Assembly (NCBI RefSeq): GCF_900156105.1
Contig: NZ_FTMS01000005.1
Location: 112,742 to 176,741, forward strand
DNA length: 64,000 nucleotides
Source of the DNA: Alkalispirochaeta americana
GTDB taxonomy: Bacteria > Spirochaetota > Spirochaetia > DSM-27196 > Alkalispirochaetaceae
Direction of reading: 5' to 3'
The notes under the pieces were generated by a model that did no database searches, was not told where the DNA came from, and was given only the letters and a program-made list of their open reading frames with translations. Positions 1 to 8,579 of the stretch are shown in pieces (positions within the stretch are counted from its first letter, which is position 1; the number at the start of each line of letters is the position of its first letter). Both the position numbers and the translations under genes were made by a program.

Positions 1-2
1 CC

Positions 3-665
3 GTCCTGGCACCGATCTACCGAAAACTTTTTGCCCGAGGAAAACGCTTTGTCTATATCGGAAATGTGGATAACCTGGGATTTACCCTGGACCCGGTGTC
101 GCTGGCGATCACAGCTCTGCGCCAGGCCCCCGGAGCCTTCGATTTTTCCTTCCGCACTCCCGTGGACGTAAAAGGAGGCGTTCTCGTATTCGACCAGCAG
201 GGCAAGCTCAACTGCGCCGATATCGGCGCGGCCATATCCAGGGAGGACGTTCTTGCGGCGGAGGAACAGGGTGATCGGATACTTTTCAACTGCGCCACAG
301 GCCTTTTGGACCTGGAATACCTGACGAACCACCTGGACCGGATTATCCGGGATCTGCCCATGCGGATTTCCGATCAGGACAAGGATGCGGGGCGTTACAG
401 CCAGGCCGAACAGGTCACCTGGGAGGTGATTGCCATGCTGGAAAAACCCCTGGTCTTCGGAATTGATAAATACCGGCGCTTTCTTGCAGCCAAGATGCTC
501 CTGGAGACGCTTCTCACCAGCGGCCTGCACCTCGAGAAAGCCCGGGAGCTGCAACCTACGGTGGACCAGCTCTCACAGGGACTGGAGCGGCTTCTGAGGG
601 AAGAATACGGCATGAACCTTGAAAAGGGGCGATGGGTACCCCAAAGCCCTCAGGAAGTGCTCTGA
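3..665 (+). CDS. UDPGP-family UTP-sugar-1-phosphate uridylyltransferase, C-terminal part (5' truncated by window edge)
   Basis: The frame is open from the first bases of the window and ends at TGA 663-665, so only the last ~220 residues are seen. It contains the motif GNVDNLG, the conserved Asn-Asp-Asn-Leu-Gly turn of eukaryote-type UDP-glucose/UDP-sugar pyrophosphorylases, followed by the D-K-A-G-R segment and a helical C-terminus. The family transfers UMP from UTP to a sugar 1-phosphate to feed polysaccharide and glycolipid synthesis. The substrate sugar cannot be told from this part. An ATG at 66 is internal to the motif and is not the true start. It converges on dcd. Confidence 0.7.
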   Translation, partial: VLAPIYRKLFARGKRFVYIGNVDNLGFTLDPVSLAITALRQAPGAFDFSFRTPVDVKGGVLVFDQQGKLNCADIGAAISREDVLAAEEQGDRILFNCATGLLDLEYLTNHLDRIIRDLPMRISDQDKDAGRYSQAEQVTWEVIAMLEKPLVFGIDKYRRFLAAKMLLETLLTSGLHLEKARELQPTVDQLSQGLERLLREEYGMNLEKGRWVPQSPQEVL

Positions 666-728
666 CCGCGTCTGGCCGGCCGGAACTCCCGGACCGACCG
701 GAACTCTCGGGCGGCCAAGAACGGGGCA

Positions 729-772
729 CCCGGAAGCGCTCCGGGAACCTGAAGCAACAGAAAGGTTTCAGG
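729..772. terminator. Two hairpins between convergent genes
   Basis: CCCGGA (729-734) pairs with TCCGGG (740-745), and CCTGAA (748-753) pairs with TTCAGG (767-772), which runs into the dcd stop codon. There is no clear T-run, so intrinsic termination is uncertain. The position between two convergent genes is the main support. Confidence 0.35.
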
Positions 773-1292
773 AGCCCTGGAAATCCCGGTACAGGAGACT
801 GTGCTGGATTCCCTGGTTATTCTGATACTTTCCGCTCTGGTAGGGCTCGTAGGCCCCCTCCAGGGTGTGGTAGAAGATCTGGCAGATCTCTACCCCTGCG
901 TAGATGCGGATCGGCTGCACGCAGAACATCTCCAGCGTCCAGAATCCGCGAAACCCCACATCACCAAATCCGGCCGTAACATGAATAAAGAGACCTAACC
1001 GCCCCACCGAGGAGCGGCCCTCCAGCATCGGAACAAACCCGTCGGTAGCAGTAAACTCCACAGTTCGGCCCAGATACAACTTCTGGGGCTCCAGGAGCAA
1101 TCCCTCGGGGGGAATCGAAACCTCATCGGAGAAGTTTTCTACCCGCATATCCAGCGTTCTGTTTCGGTATACCCGAAGCATGTTGTGGAGTTTGAGGTTA
1201 TAGCTGTTCGGATTGAGCTGACTATCGCTGAAGGGATCGATAACGATCCGCTCGCCCAGGTGGGACTTGATTTCGCGTCCCGACAGAATCAC
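768..1292 (-). CDS. dcd: dCTP deaminase
   Basis: A 174-residue protein that deaminates dCTP to dUTP (or on to dUMP in bifunctional members), supplying dTMP synthesis in the cytoplasm. The family block EGRSSVGRLGLFIHVTAGFG followed by DVGFRGFWTLE carries the substrate-binding Ser/Arg and the catalytic Glu of the dUTPase-like fold. Start is GTG 1292, five bases after a GGAGGGG ribosome site. It lies 74 nt downstream of a small basic ORF and is probably co-transcribed with it. Whether it is mono- or bifunctional cannot be decided from sequence alone. Confidence 0.9.
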   Translation of the reverse strand: MILSGREIKSHLGERIVIDPFSDSQLNPNSYNLKLHNMLRVYRNRTLDMRVENFSDEVSIPPEGLLLEPQKLYLGRTVEFTATDGFVPMLEGRSSVGRLGLFIHVTAGFGDVGFRGFWTLEMFCVQPIRIYAGVEICQIFYHTLEGAYEPYQSGKYQNNQGIQHSLLYRDFQGS

Positions 1293-1366
1293 GAAGCCCC
1301 TCCCTGCGAGCGGTGTCCATACAACCGCCGCGTTGGATCGCGACGAACCAGTTTCAAGGGGATGCC

Positions 1367-1537
1367 TTACATCAGGTCTTTGGGACGACGCCCCTGATGA
1401 CCCGTTTTTTCACAGACAGCGAAGTGGCGCATTTTCCCGTTCTCGAAGGTACTCTTCATAACAATCTTGCCACCCCACCGACTCATCAAGTCCTGTGCAC
1501 CCTCACGGCGGGCGTTCTTTGAAATTTTCCCTGCCAT
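1367..1537 (-). CDS. Small basic protein of unknown function (56 aa)
   Basis: A 56-residue, strongly basic protein (MAGKISKNARREG at the N-terminus, HQGRRPKDLM at the C-terminus) with one Cys and no membrane segment. The start ATG at 1537 is preceded by a textbook GAGGAGG with seven-base spacing. This is the best evidence that it is a real gene, and it excludes the in-frame ATG 24 nt further upstream. It precedes dcd on the same strand. The charge would suit RNA or ribosome binding, but that is a guess. I do not recognise the family. Confidence 0.6.
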   Translation of the reverse strand: MAGKISKNARREGAQDLMSRWGGKIVMKSTFENGKMRHFAVCEKTGHQGRRPKDLM

Positions 1538-1566
1538 TTGTTTGCCTCCTCTATCAGACACATAGA

Positions 1567-1622
1567 AGCGCCGATGTTTACCGGCGCTGCGGTACTATGG
1601 CAAAATACGGCGTCTCTTGCAA
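1567..1622 (-). promoter_or_regulatory. Putative promoter and leader hairpin for the small ORF-dcd unit
   Basis: On the minus strand TTGCAA (1622-1617), a 17-bp spacer and CATAGT (1599-1594) form a moderate sigma-70 match. Just downstream, AGCGCCG (1588-1582) and CGGCGCT (1573-1567) form a perfect 7-bp hairpin with an 8-nt loop, upstream of the GAGGAGG ribosome site. The hairpin may instead end the folB operon. Confidence 0.35.
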
Positions 1623-1644
1623 GGGCAGAAGCCCTTTTTTAGGA

Positions 1645-2004
1645 TTATTCCTGCGCCGTATCAAACCGAACATAACTAACCGCCGAACCGGACATCGCCC
1701 GGGGCTTGCGGAGCTCCACAATGACCCGTCTCACTACAGGATACGAAGTTGTAATCAGCGAGGCAACCCCAACTGCCGCAGCCTCGAGCAAACCGTAGCG
1801 ACTTTCCCGCAGATGGTCCGCGACAAGACGCGCCACCGCCGAATAGTCCACCGCATCGGCCAGATCGTCGCGAGCGGCAGCGCGGGAGAAATCATACTCC
1901 ATTGCAAGATCGACCACCAGGGGTTGCTCGGCCTGGCGCTCGGCAGGGCGAACGCCGATGATGCAGGAGACCTCCTGGTCCCGAAAGCCCGTTGTTCCGC
2001 GCAT
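1645..2004 (-). CDS. folB: Dihydroneopterin aldolase
   Basis: A 119-residue protein, the usual length of FolB, which converts 7,8-dihydroneopterin to 6-hydroxymethyl-dihydropterin and glycolaldehyde in folate synthesis. Family signatures are the N-terminal IIGVRPAERQAEQPLVVDL segment with its conserved Glu, the DYSAV turn, LLEAAAVGVASLI and the late VELRKPRA with its conserved Lys-Pro. It is the last gene of the aroF operon. The proB stop TAG is directly followed by the folB ATG, with GGAGGAGG inside the proB end, so the two are almost surely translationally coupled. Confidence 0.85.
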   Translation of the reverse strand: MRGTTGFRDQEVSCIIGVRPAERQAEQPLVVDLAMEYDFSRAAARDDLADAVDYSAVARLVADHLRESRYGLLEAAAVGVASLITTSYPVVRRVIVELRKPRAMSGSAVSYVRFDTAQE

Positions 2005-3147
2005 CTACCTGGCCTCCTCCGGGGAAATCCTCGACATATCCTGATCGTCCTCAAAGAAGACCATATCCTCGGGACGGGCGATGATGCGCCGGGAGCGGCC
2101 CGTTGCAAGAATCTCTCCAGCCTCGGAGGTGTGCTTTCCGGCCAGCGCCTCAAGCTCGCTACTTGAAAAAGACGAAACGATCTTCACTCCCTCATTTACC
2201 ATCACCACCGAACCAGCCTCAAAGGATCCTTCCACAGCGACGATCCCCGAGGGAAGGAGGCTGTTGTGGTTTCTGATCGCCTTCATGGCCCCGGAATCGA
2301 CGATGATTTTTCCCCGGGGTGCGCTGTGGAGAAGCCAGCGGGAGCGGTTCTTCAGCCTTCGACGAGCGCCAAAGACGGTTCCGACCTCTTCCCCCTCGAG
2401 GATTCGTGCCAGAACACGCTCCTCCCGACCATGAGCAAGGATCACGCGGCACCCTCCCTCGGCAGCGATCTGGACAGCTCGCAACTTGGTGGCCATCCCT
2501 CCTGTGCCCAGCGATGACCCGGCCCTCCCGGCGGCGGCGATCATGACAGGTGTCACCGACTCTACCCGGGAGATCAGCTCCGCCTCGGGGCTGGTTCGGG
2601 GATCGGCCGAGTAGTAGCCCGGAACGTCGCTCAGAAGAACCAGAAGCTCGGCGTCGACCTTGCTGGCGATAAGTGCGCTGAGTTGATCGTTATCTCCAAA
2701 GGCCCGAGATATTTCAGCCACGGCCACGCTGTCGTTTTCATTGAAAACGGGCAACACTCCCAGTTCCAGAAGGCGTTCCACAGCATTTCGCATCTGAACG
2801 TAGCTCGTCCGGTCGTTCAGAACCTCCCGGGTCAGCAGGACCTGGGCGATTGGCACACCCTGGCGGGAAAAACTCTCGCGATAGACCTGCATCAGCAAAG
2901 GTTGCCCCACGGCCGCGCAGGCCTGCCGGAGCACTACATCCTGAACACGTCCGGTGATCCCCAGTTCCCTGGCCCCCAACCCGATCGCTCCGGAGGAGAC
3001 CAGGCAGACCTCACGTCCCGCCGAGCGAAGTGCGGCGATCTGTTGAGCCAGTTCCTCAATGTACGCCCGGTCTATCCGGTCATTCAGGGTGAGAACATTG
3101 GTACCAACCTTCACCACAACCCGGCGAAGCCCCTCAAAATTACGCAT
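2005..3147 (-). CDS. proB: Glutamate 5-kinase with PUA domain
   Basis: A 380-residue enzyme that phosphorylates L-glutamate with ATP, the first and usually proline-inhibited step of proline synthesis. The amino-acid-kinase domain (residues ~1-255) begins VVVKVGTNVL and contains SSGAIGLG and NENDSVAVAEI. Residues ~275-365 are the PUA domain (GKIIVDSGAMKAI onward) typical of bacterial ProB. Start is ATG 3147, which overlaps the last 8 nt of proA. An upstream in-frame ATG at 3249 would put 34 unrelated residues before the kinase fold and is rejected. Confidence 0.95.
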   Translation of the reverse strand: MRNFEGLRRVVVKVGTNVLTLNDRIDRAYIEELAQQIAALRSAGREVCLVSSGAIGLGARELGITGRVQDVVLRQACAAVGQPLLMQVYRESFSRQGVPIAQVLLTREVLNDRTSYVQMRNAVERLLELGVLPVFNENDSVAVAEISRAFGDNDQLSALIASKVDAELLVLLSDVPGYYSADPRTSPEAELISRVESVTPVMIAAAGRAGSSLGTGGMATKLRAVQIAAEGGCRVILAHGREERVLARILEGEEVGTVFGARRRLKNRSRWLLHSAPRGKIIVDSGAMKAIRNHNSLLPSGIVAVEGSFEAGSVVMVNEGVKIVSSFSSSELEALAGKHTSEAGEILATGRSRRIIARPEDMVFFEDDQDMSRISPEEAR

Positions 3148-4468
3148 CGTCCTCCCCGGAACAGGAACTCTCCCGAAGCGGAAGCTCCCGGTGAGTAAAA
3201 GACCGCACCCCCGAAGCGTAATCGGCCACAATGTGGCCTGCCCCGGCAAGAATCCATTTGGAACTTAAAAGGCCCTCCACTCCCACGGGTCCCCGGGCAT
3301 GAATGCGGGTAGTACTGACTCCCACTTCTGCACCCAAACCGTAGCGAAAACCATCGGCAAAGCGGGTGCTGGCGTTCCACATGACCGAGGCTGAATCAAC
3401 CTCGGCGATAAACCGCCGGGCCCGGTCCTCGTCGGTGGTGACGATGGCATCGGTATGACCGCTACCCCAGGTATTAATGTGATCCACCGCTTCCTGAAGA
3501 GAATCGACGACCCGGACCGCCAGAATCTTGTCCAGATACTCCGCAGCCCAATCCTCATCGGAGGCAGCCTCGATCCCCGGGAGAACCTCCCGGGTACGGG
3601 GACATCCCCGCAAGGCCACGCCCTGATCCTGCAACGCCCGGGCCACGTCAGGCAAGAGCCGGGAGAGCTCATCCTGATGAATCAGAAGCGTCTCGGCGGC
3701 GTTGCAGACCGCCTCGTACTGGGTCTTGGCGTCCACCGTCACAGCCCGAGCCACGGCCGGATCGGCACTGCGGTCCAGATAGACATGGCACACTCCATCA
3801 GCGTGGCCCAGCACGGGTATTCGGGTATTGTCCATAATGAACCGGACAAAGTCGTTGGAGCCTCGAGGGATAATCAGATCGATCCAGCCATCGAGCCGAA
3901 GCAATTCCCCCACATCCTGACGAGTCTCGATCAGGGCCAGCCATCCCGGGGGGATTCCTGCCGAGACGGCGGCATCGTGAATAATCCTGGCCAGGACACG
4001 ATTGCTTTCCAGGGCCTCGGAACCACCCTTGAGAATCACCCCGTTGCCGCTTTTCAGCGCCAGGGAAGCGATCTGGATAAGTGCATCGGGCCTGGATTCG
4101 AAGATCATGGCGATCACCCCGATGGGCGTTGTCCTGCGCGTGAGAAGAAGCCCCTGGTCAAGCTCGCGGCGTTCCAGGACGGTTCCCACCGGATCGGGAA
4201 GAGCTGTCACCGAACGAAGGCCTTCCAGGGCCTGGCGTCGCTTCTCGGGACCAAAACTCAACCGGCGTTGCAGGGGATCAGCCAGATTCGCTTCGCGGGC
4301 CCGGGCACAATCAACCTGGTTGGCCGATTCTATCTGCCGATCGGCCGCCTCCAGGGCCCGGGCAACCTCTTTCAGCGCGGCATCCCGGACCCGACCGGAG
4401 CAAGCTGCCAGCACCCGGGCTGCCCCCCGAACCCCTCGGGCCCGATCTTCTACGGTGGATCTGCTCAT
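3140..4468 (-). CDS. proA: Gamma-glutamyl phosphate reductase
   Basis: A 442-residue NADPH-dependent aldehyde-dehydrogenase-superfamily enzyme that reduces gamma-glutamyl phosphate to glutamate semialdehyde. TPIGVIAMIFESRPD and LKSGNGVILKGGSEA form the cofactor region. The catalytic Cys lies in YEAVCNAAETLLIH. The start ATG overlaps the aroF stop as ATGA (4468-4465), and its end overlaps proB, so aroF, proA and proB form one coupled string. The order proA before proB is the reverse of the common proBA arrangement. Confidence 0.95.
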   Translation of the reverse strand: MSRSTVEDRARGVRGAARVLAACSGRVRDAALKEVARALEAADRQIESANQVDCARAREANLADPLQRRLSFGPEKRRQALEGLRSVTALPDPVGTVLERRELDQGLLLTRRTTPIGVIAMIFESRPDALIQIASLALKSGNGVILKGGSEALESNRVLARIIHDAAVSAGIPPGWLALIETRQDVGELLRLDGWIDLIIPRGSNDFVRFIMDNTRIPVLGHADGVCHVYLDRSADPAVARAVTVDAKTQYEAVCNAAETLLIHQDELSRLLPDVARALQDQGVALRGCPRTREVLPGIEAASDEDWAAEYLDKILAVRVVDSLQEAVDHINTWGSGHTDAIVTTDEDRARRFIAEVDSASVMWNASTRFADGFRYGLGAEVGVSTTRIHARGPVGVEGLLSSKWILAGAGHIVADYASGVRSFTHRELPLRESSCSGEDDA

Positions 4469-5559
4469 TTCGCACCTCCCCCCCGTGTGTGCAGGGCATC
4501 ACCCGGGCCGGTATCGTTGCGTAACCGCCCGGCAGCCTCCCTGAGAAGCCCCACCGTCTCGTCCCAGCCGATGCAGGCATCGGTAATGGACTGGCCATAG
4601 ACAAGCCGGGATGGATCTCCTGCAAGATCCTGACGCCCGGCCACAAGGTTGCTCTCCAGCATGAACCCCGTGATAGATCGCCTTCCCCCAAGCCGCTGAT
4701 CCAGGATCGACGAGAGAACCTTTGTCTGCCGCCGGGGGTCTTTTTCGCTGTTTCCGTGGCTGCAATCCACCAGGATGTTCAAGGGCAGATCCATGGAACG
4801 CAGAAGCTCCTCGACCCGCACAATATCCCAGCTCTGATAGTTGGGGCCGCCCCGCCCTCCCCGAAGGATAACGTGGACGGCTCTGTTGCCGGTGGTATGA
4901 ATCACGGCGGTGCTGCCTTCCTGATCGATCCCGATAAAGCTGTGGGGCCGGAGAGAGCTGATCATGGCGTTCAGGGCAGTCTCGATACTTCCATCGGTGC
5001 CGTTTTTAAACCCCACAGGCATGGAGAGACCACTGGCCATCTCACGGTGCGTCTGGCTTTCGATCGTGCGGGCTCCGATGGAGGCCCAGGAGACCAGATC
5101 ATCGATGTACTGGGGAACGATCGGATCCAGCATCTCGCTACCGGCGGGAACTCCCATGGCGGTGACCGCCAGAAGAATCTCCCGGGCTGTATGAAGCCCC
5201 TGATCGATATCGTAACTACCGTCCAGATTGGGGTCCAGAATAAGTCCCCGCCACCCCAGGGCAGTGCGGGGTTTCTCGAAGTAGACCCTCATCACCAGGA
5301 GCAGGACATCGGAGAGCTCTTCCTGAAGGACCCTGATCTTCCGGGCATAGTCGATGGCAGAGCGACCGTCGTGGATCGAGCAGGGCCCCACTACCGCCAC
5401 CATCCGGGGGTCACGGCCCTCCAGGATATCGGTGATCTCCCGGCGGCTTCTCAGGACCGTCTCGGCGCAGGCATCGCTGATAGGCAGGCGCCTCTTGAGT
5501 TCAGCCGGTGCCAGCAGAGGCGACTCGGCAGTTACATGTATATCACTGATCTTCGGCAT
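4465..5559 (-). CDS. aroF: 3-deoxy-7-phosphoheptulonate synthase, class I (AroFGH type)
   Basis: A 364-residue enzyme (from ATG 5559) that condenses phosphoenolpyruvate and erythrose 4-phosphate to DAHP, the entry to aromatic amino-acid synthesis. Class I landmarks are VGPCSIHD, RVYFEKPRT, GWRGLILDPNLDGS, GFKNGTDG, DCSHGNS and GFMLESNL; these carry the metal-binding Cys, His, Glu and Asp residues. An in-frame GTG at 5577 is possible but has a weak ribosome site. ATG 5559 lies one base after the predicted transcription start of a good promoter (5567-5595). It heads the operon aroF-proA-proB-folB. Confidence 0.93.
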   Translation of the reverse strand: MPKISDIHVTAESPLLAPAELKRRLPISDACAETVLRSRREITDILEGRDPRMVAVVGPCSIHDGRSAIDYARKIRVLQEELSDVLLLVMRVYFEKPRTALGWRGLILDPNLDGSYDIDQGLHTAREILLAVTAMGVPAGSEMLDPIVPQYIDDLVSWASIGARTIESQTHREMASGLSMPVGFKNGTDGSIETALNAMISSLRPHSFIGIDQEGSTAVIHTTGNRAVHVILRGGRGGPNYQSWDIVRVEELLRSMDLPLNILVDCSHGNSEKDPRRQTKVLSSILDQRLGGRRSITGFMLESNLVAGRQDLAGDPSRLVYGQSITDACIGWDETVGLLREAAGRLRNDTGPGDALHTRGGGAK

Positions 5560-5566
5560 ACCCGAG

Positions 5567-5595
5567 AGAGTACCCACTCCGGCGATCCCTGTCGA
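5567..5595 (-). promoter_or_regulatory. Sigma-70 type promoter of aroF operon, near-leaderless
   Basis: TCGACA (5595-5590), a 17-bp spacer and TACTCT (5572-5567) on the minus strand. A start seven bases after the -10 falls at 5560, one base before ATG 5559. Confidence 0.5.
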
Positions 5596-5688
5596 TACCG
5601 TGGCACACCACAGGCCAGTGGTTTCCCCCGGGACTTATCTTGAGAGCTCAATCGGGTGGGTGACTCGGGAGACTCTTTTCGGGCTTCC

Positions 5689-5792
5689 AGGGTTGCGGGG
5701 CTGCGGGTTTCCGGGGTTGCGGGGCTGCGGGGCTGCGGGTTTCCGGGGTTCCGGGGTTGCGGGGCTGCGGGTTTCCGGGGTTCCGGGGTTGC
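5689..5792 (+). repeat. 104-bp perfect-phase octamer repeat, G-rich
   Basis: Thirteen consecutive 8-bp units with no phase slip, each a G3-4 run plus a 4-base spacer: GGGGTTGC, GGGGCTGC, GGGTTTCC and GGGGTTCC, the first unit being AGGGTTGC. The higher-order pattern repeats GGGTTTCC-GGGG.. blocks. All G-runs are on the plus strand, so a transcript into asnS would carry thirteen G-tracts 4-5 nt apart, a strong quadruplex pattern. It ends 40 bp before the asnS ATG. Confidence 0.9.
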
Positions 5793-5832
5793 GCTCTTGC
5801 CTCGGGGGCTCCCCTGTGATACCTATTACCTC

Positions 5833-7248
5833 ATGAACAACCAGGCCATGAACAGGATCGCACGCCGGCGAATAGCCCAACTGCTGCAGAGCAGCCCCTC
5901 GGAGACCATCCAGGAAGTTCCCGGCTGGGTCCGCACCAAACGGGACTCCAAGAACGTCTGTTTCCTCGAACTCAACGATGGAAGCTCTCTCCAGGGCCTT
6001 CAGGCGATCATAGACAAGAGCGCCACCGATCTTCAGAACACCCTGGATCGCCTCCAGACGGGGGCTTCCGTGATTGCCCGGGGAACTCTGGTGGCATCTC
6101 CCGGAAAAGGTCAGTCCGTCGAACTGTCCTGCACGGAGCTGGACCTCCTGGGCGAGGCGCCGGCCGAGAGCTACCCCCTCCAGAAGAAACGCCACTCCTT
6201 CGAGTTTCTCCGGGAAATTGCCCACCTCCGGGGCCGCACCAATACTTTTGGGGCAGTCATGCGTGTGCGCAACCGCCTCAGCATCGCCGTGCACCAGTTC
6301 TTTCAGGAACGGGAGTTTCTGTATCTCAATACTCCCATCATCACTGCCAGCGACGCCGAGGGAGCGGGAGCCCTTTTCCAGGTAACAACCCTGGATGTGA
6401 ACAACCCGCCGCGCCGGGAGGATGGCTCTCTGGACTACAGCGAGGACTTTTTCGGGAAACCGGCCTATCTCACCGTGAGCGGCCAGCTCAACGCCGAGGC
6501 CTACGCCACGGCCCTGGACCGGGTCTATACCTTTGGACCGACCTTTCGGGCAGAGAACTCCAACACCACGCGCCACCTGGCAGAGTTCTGGATGATCGAA
6601 CCGGAGATGGCTTTCTGCGATCTTGAGGGTAATATGAGCCTGGCCGAGGATTTTGTCCGGTTTCTCCTGAAGGATATACTGGATCGGTGCCCTGAAGACA
6701 TGGCCTTCTTTGACAAACGAATCGAGCCGGGCATCGTGGAAAGCCTCCGCACAGTTGCCGAGAGCGATTTCCGGAGAATGACCTACACCGAGGCGATCGA
6801 CGTCCTTGAAAAGAGCGGCCGTTCCTTCTCTTTCTCGCCACACTGGGGGATCGACCTTCAAACGGAGCACGAGAAGTTTCTCACCGAGGACTACGCCCAG
6901 GGGCCGGTGATCGTCACTGACTACCCCCGGGAGATCAAGGCCTTCTACATGAAGCAGAACCCTGACGGGAAGACCGTCCGCGCCATGGATGTGCTGGTTC
7001 CCCGCCTGGGAGAAATCATCGGAGGAAGCCAGCGCGAAGAGGGGCTTGAACCATTGGAGAAGGCGATCCGCCGTTGCGGCCTCGAGACCGAATCCTATCA
7101 GTGGTATCTGGATCTGCGGCGCTTTGGAACGGTGCCCCACGCCGGGTTCGGCCTGGGTTTTGAGCGCCTCGTGCGGTATGTCACGGGAATGCAGAACATC
7201 CGCGATGTAATTCCCTTTCCCCGGGCCGTGGGAAGCGCCGAGTTTTAG
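5833..7248 (+). CDS. asnS: Asparaginyl-tRNA synthetase
   Basis: A 471-residue class II aminoacyl-tRNA synthetase, the usual AsnRS length. The N-terminal OB-fold anticodon-binding domain includes [22 protein letters not shown]. Motif 2 is [21 protein letters not shown], and motif 3 is [21 protein letters not shown] with the IPFPR ending characteristic of AsnRS rather than AspRS. ATG 5833 is used because the upstream open frame is only the octamer repeat; a second ATG at 5848 is possible. No convincing promoter or ribosome site is visible between the repeat and the start. The stop is followed by a strong hairpin. Confidence 0.95.
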   Translation: MNNQAMNRIARRRIAQLLQSSPSETIQEVPGWVRTKRDSKNVCFLELNDGSSLQGLQAIIDKSATDLQNTLDRLQTGASVIARGTLVASPGKGQSVELSCTELDLLGEAPAESYPLQKKRHSFEFLREIAHLRGRTNTFGAVMRVRNRLSIAVHQFFQEREFLYLNTPIITASDAEGAGALFQVTTLDVNNPPRREDGSLDYSEDFFGKPAYLTVSGQLNAEAYATALDRVYTFGPTFRAENSNTTRHLAEFWMIEPEMAFCDLEGNMSLAEDFVRFLLKDILDRCPEDMAFFDKRIEPGIVESLRTVAESDFRRMTYTEAIDVLEKSGRSFSFSPHWGIDLQTEHEKFLTEDYAQGPVIVTDYPREIKAFYMKQNPDGKTVRAMDVLVPRLGEIIGGSQREEGLEPLEKAIRRCGLETESYQWYLDLRRFGTVPHAGFGLGFERLVRYVTGMQNIRDVIPFPRAVGSAEF

Positions 7249-7252
7249 CCAG

Positions 7253-7280
7253 TTCCAGGCGGCCCCAGGGCCGCCTGGAA
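7253..7280. terminator. Bidirectional hairpin between asnS and flavodiiron gene
   Basis: TTCCAGGCGGCC (7253-7264) and GGCCGCCTGGAA (7269-7280) form a perfect 12-bp stem with a 4-nt loop, lying between convergent stops at 7248 and 7286. The T-runs are short on both sides. Confidence 0.7.
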
Positions 7281-7285
7281 TGGTT

Positions 7286-8515
7286 CTAGCCCTGCCGGAC
7301 CCACTCCCGCACGCAGGCTACCAGCTCGCGACCTCGCGTGGCGATCAAATCCAGATCGTCTTCTTTTGGAGCACCCAGAAACTCCAGGGGCTCAAGGAAG
7401 TCCCAGTTCATCTTGTAGCGCGTCATAATCTCGTCCAGCTCTTTCTGGGCGCCACCGGACCAGCCGTAACTTCCAAACCGGAAGGCCTTCCGGTTCAGGG
7501 CTTTCTTTCGGCCTAACTCATCCAGGACCACCGCCATGGGGGCAAACATCTTGTACTCGTAGGTTGGCATGGCCAGAACTACACCGCTGGAACTCCAGAC
7601 ATCGCGGAGGATCTCGGAATAGTGGCTCTGGGGAACCTGGTGCTCGTGAACCGTAACTCCCTCGGCCTCAATCGCTTCAACTATTCTCCGCACTCCCCGC
7701 TCGGTATTCCCGTACATGGAGCCCCAGATCACGGTGATCTCTTCCTTGGCAGGCCCCTTGCTATAGGAGGCATATCGCTTGTAGTCGTCGATTATTTTCT
7801 GGGGGTTGCTGCGCCAGACGATCCCGTGTCCGGGAGCAATGATCTTGACCGGCAGTTTTTCCGTCTTGGCGATCGCCTTCTGGGTTGGCCCCGAAAAGGG
7901 CCCGACAATGTTCGCATAATATCGGCTGGCCTGGCGCTCGAAAAAATCAATCTCCTCCTGCGAAAGTTGATCGTCGTAGGGGGAATCGGTGATCGCGCCA
8001 AAGGAACCGAAGGCATCACAGGGGAAGAGTGTTCCCGTCTTGGTATCGAAGGTGGCCATCGTCTCGGGCCAATGGACATTCGGGATCTCTTCGAAGGCGA
8101 GAACATGACCGTTTCCCAGATCCAGGGTGTCACCGGACTTGACCACCATTACCTCGTTGTCAATCTCGAAAAAAGCCTTCAGGAGCGCCTGGGCCTTCGC
8201 AGTGGTCACAATCTTGAAATCGGGACGGATTTTCTTGAAATCCTCAAGCCATCCCGAATGATCAGGCTCCATATGGTTGATAACCACATAATCGATATCG
8301 TTATAATCTATCCCCATTTGGGCAAACTGATCAAAGAGCACCTGCGGGGTGCCGTCCCAGTTGCACACTCCATCGATGATAGCGACCTTCTCGCCCTTTA
8401 CAATGTAGGAGTTCATGGAGACACCCTCGGGAATCGGCCACATCCCCTCGAAGAGGATGTCCGTGACATTGGCCGAGAGGCGCCAGGTATTTTCGGTAAC
8501 GTGCGTAGTCTTCAT
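7286..8515 (-). CDS. FprA/flavodiiron protein (A-type flavoprotein, O2 or NO reductase)
   Basis: A 409-residue protein: a metallo-beta-lactamase-like diiron domain (~1-250) and a flavodoxin-like FMN domain (~255-400, beginning WGSMYGNTE). All expected iron ligands are visible: H81, E83, D85 and H86 in HMEPDH, H148 in NVHWPET, D167 in PCDAFG and a last His in APGHGIVWR. The family reduces O2 to water or NO to N2O in the cytoplasm of anaerobes. No rubredoxin domain is fused and no rubredoxin gene is adjacent. ATG 8515 has GGACGGAG upstream. It suits an anaerobe that meets oxygen. Confidence 0.93.
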   Translation of the reverse strand: MKTTHVTENTWRLSANVTDILFEGMWPIPEGVSMNSYIVKGEKVAIIDGVCNWDGTPQVLFDQFAQMGIDYNDIDYVVINHMEPDHSGWLEDFKKIRPDFKIVTTAKAQALLKAFFEIDNEVMVVKSGDTLDLGNGHVLAFEEIPNVHWPETMATFDTKTGTLFPCDAFGSFGAITDSPYDDQLSQEEIDFFERQASRYYANIVGPFSGPTQKAIAKTEKLPVKIIAPGHGIVWRSNPQKIIDDYKRYASYSKGPAKEEITVIWGSMYGNTERGVRRIVEAIEAEGVTVHEHQVPQSHYSEILRDVWSSSGVVLAMPTYEYKMFAPMAVVLDELGRKKALNRKAFRFGSYGWSGGAQKELDEIMTRYKMNWDFLEPLEFLGAPKEDDLDLIATRGRELVACVREWVRQG

Positions 8516-8579
8516 TGGTTAATTTGCTCCGTCCTTGTAGCGTTGTGGAGGATAAGGTACTACCAGAGCAGGCTGGTCA

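Noticed and set aside
3455..4600. 381-codon plus-strand frame opposite proA
   Set aside because: Shadow of proA; composition and motifs do not resemble a real protein.
5689..5792. CRISPR array
   Set aside because: Units are 8 bp, contiguous and without unique spacers, so this is a tandem repeat.
5656..5832. N-terminal extension of AsnRS through the G-rich repeat
   Set aside because: It would add 59 Gly/Arg-rich residues read from an 8-bp repeat. The family N-terminus begins after ATG 5833.
5635..7140. 501-codon minus-strand frame opposite asnS
   Set aside because: Antisense to an unmistakable AsnRS; its C-terminus is only the translated octamer repeat.
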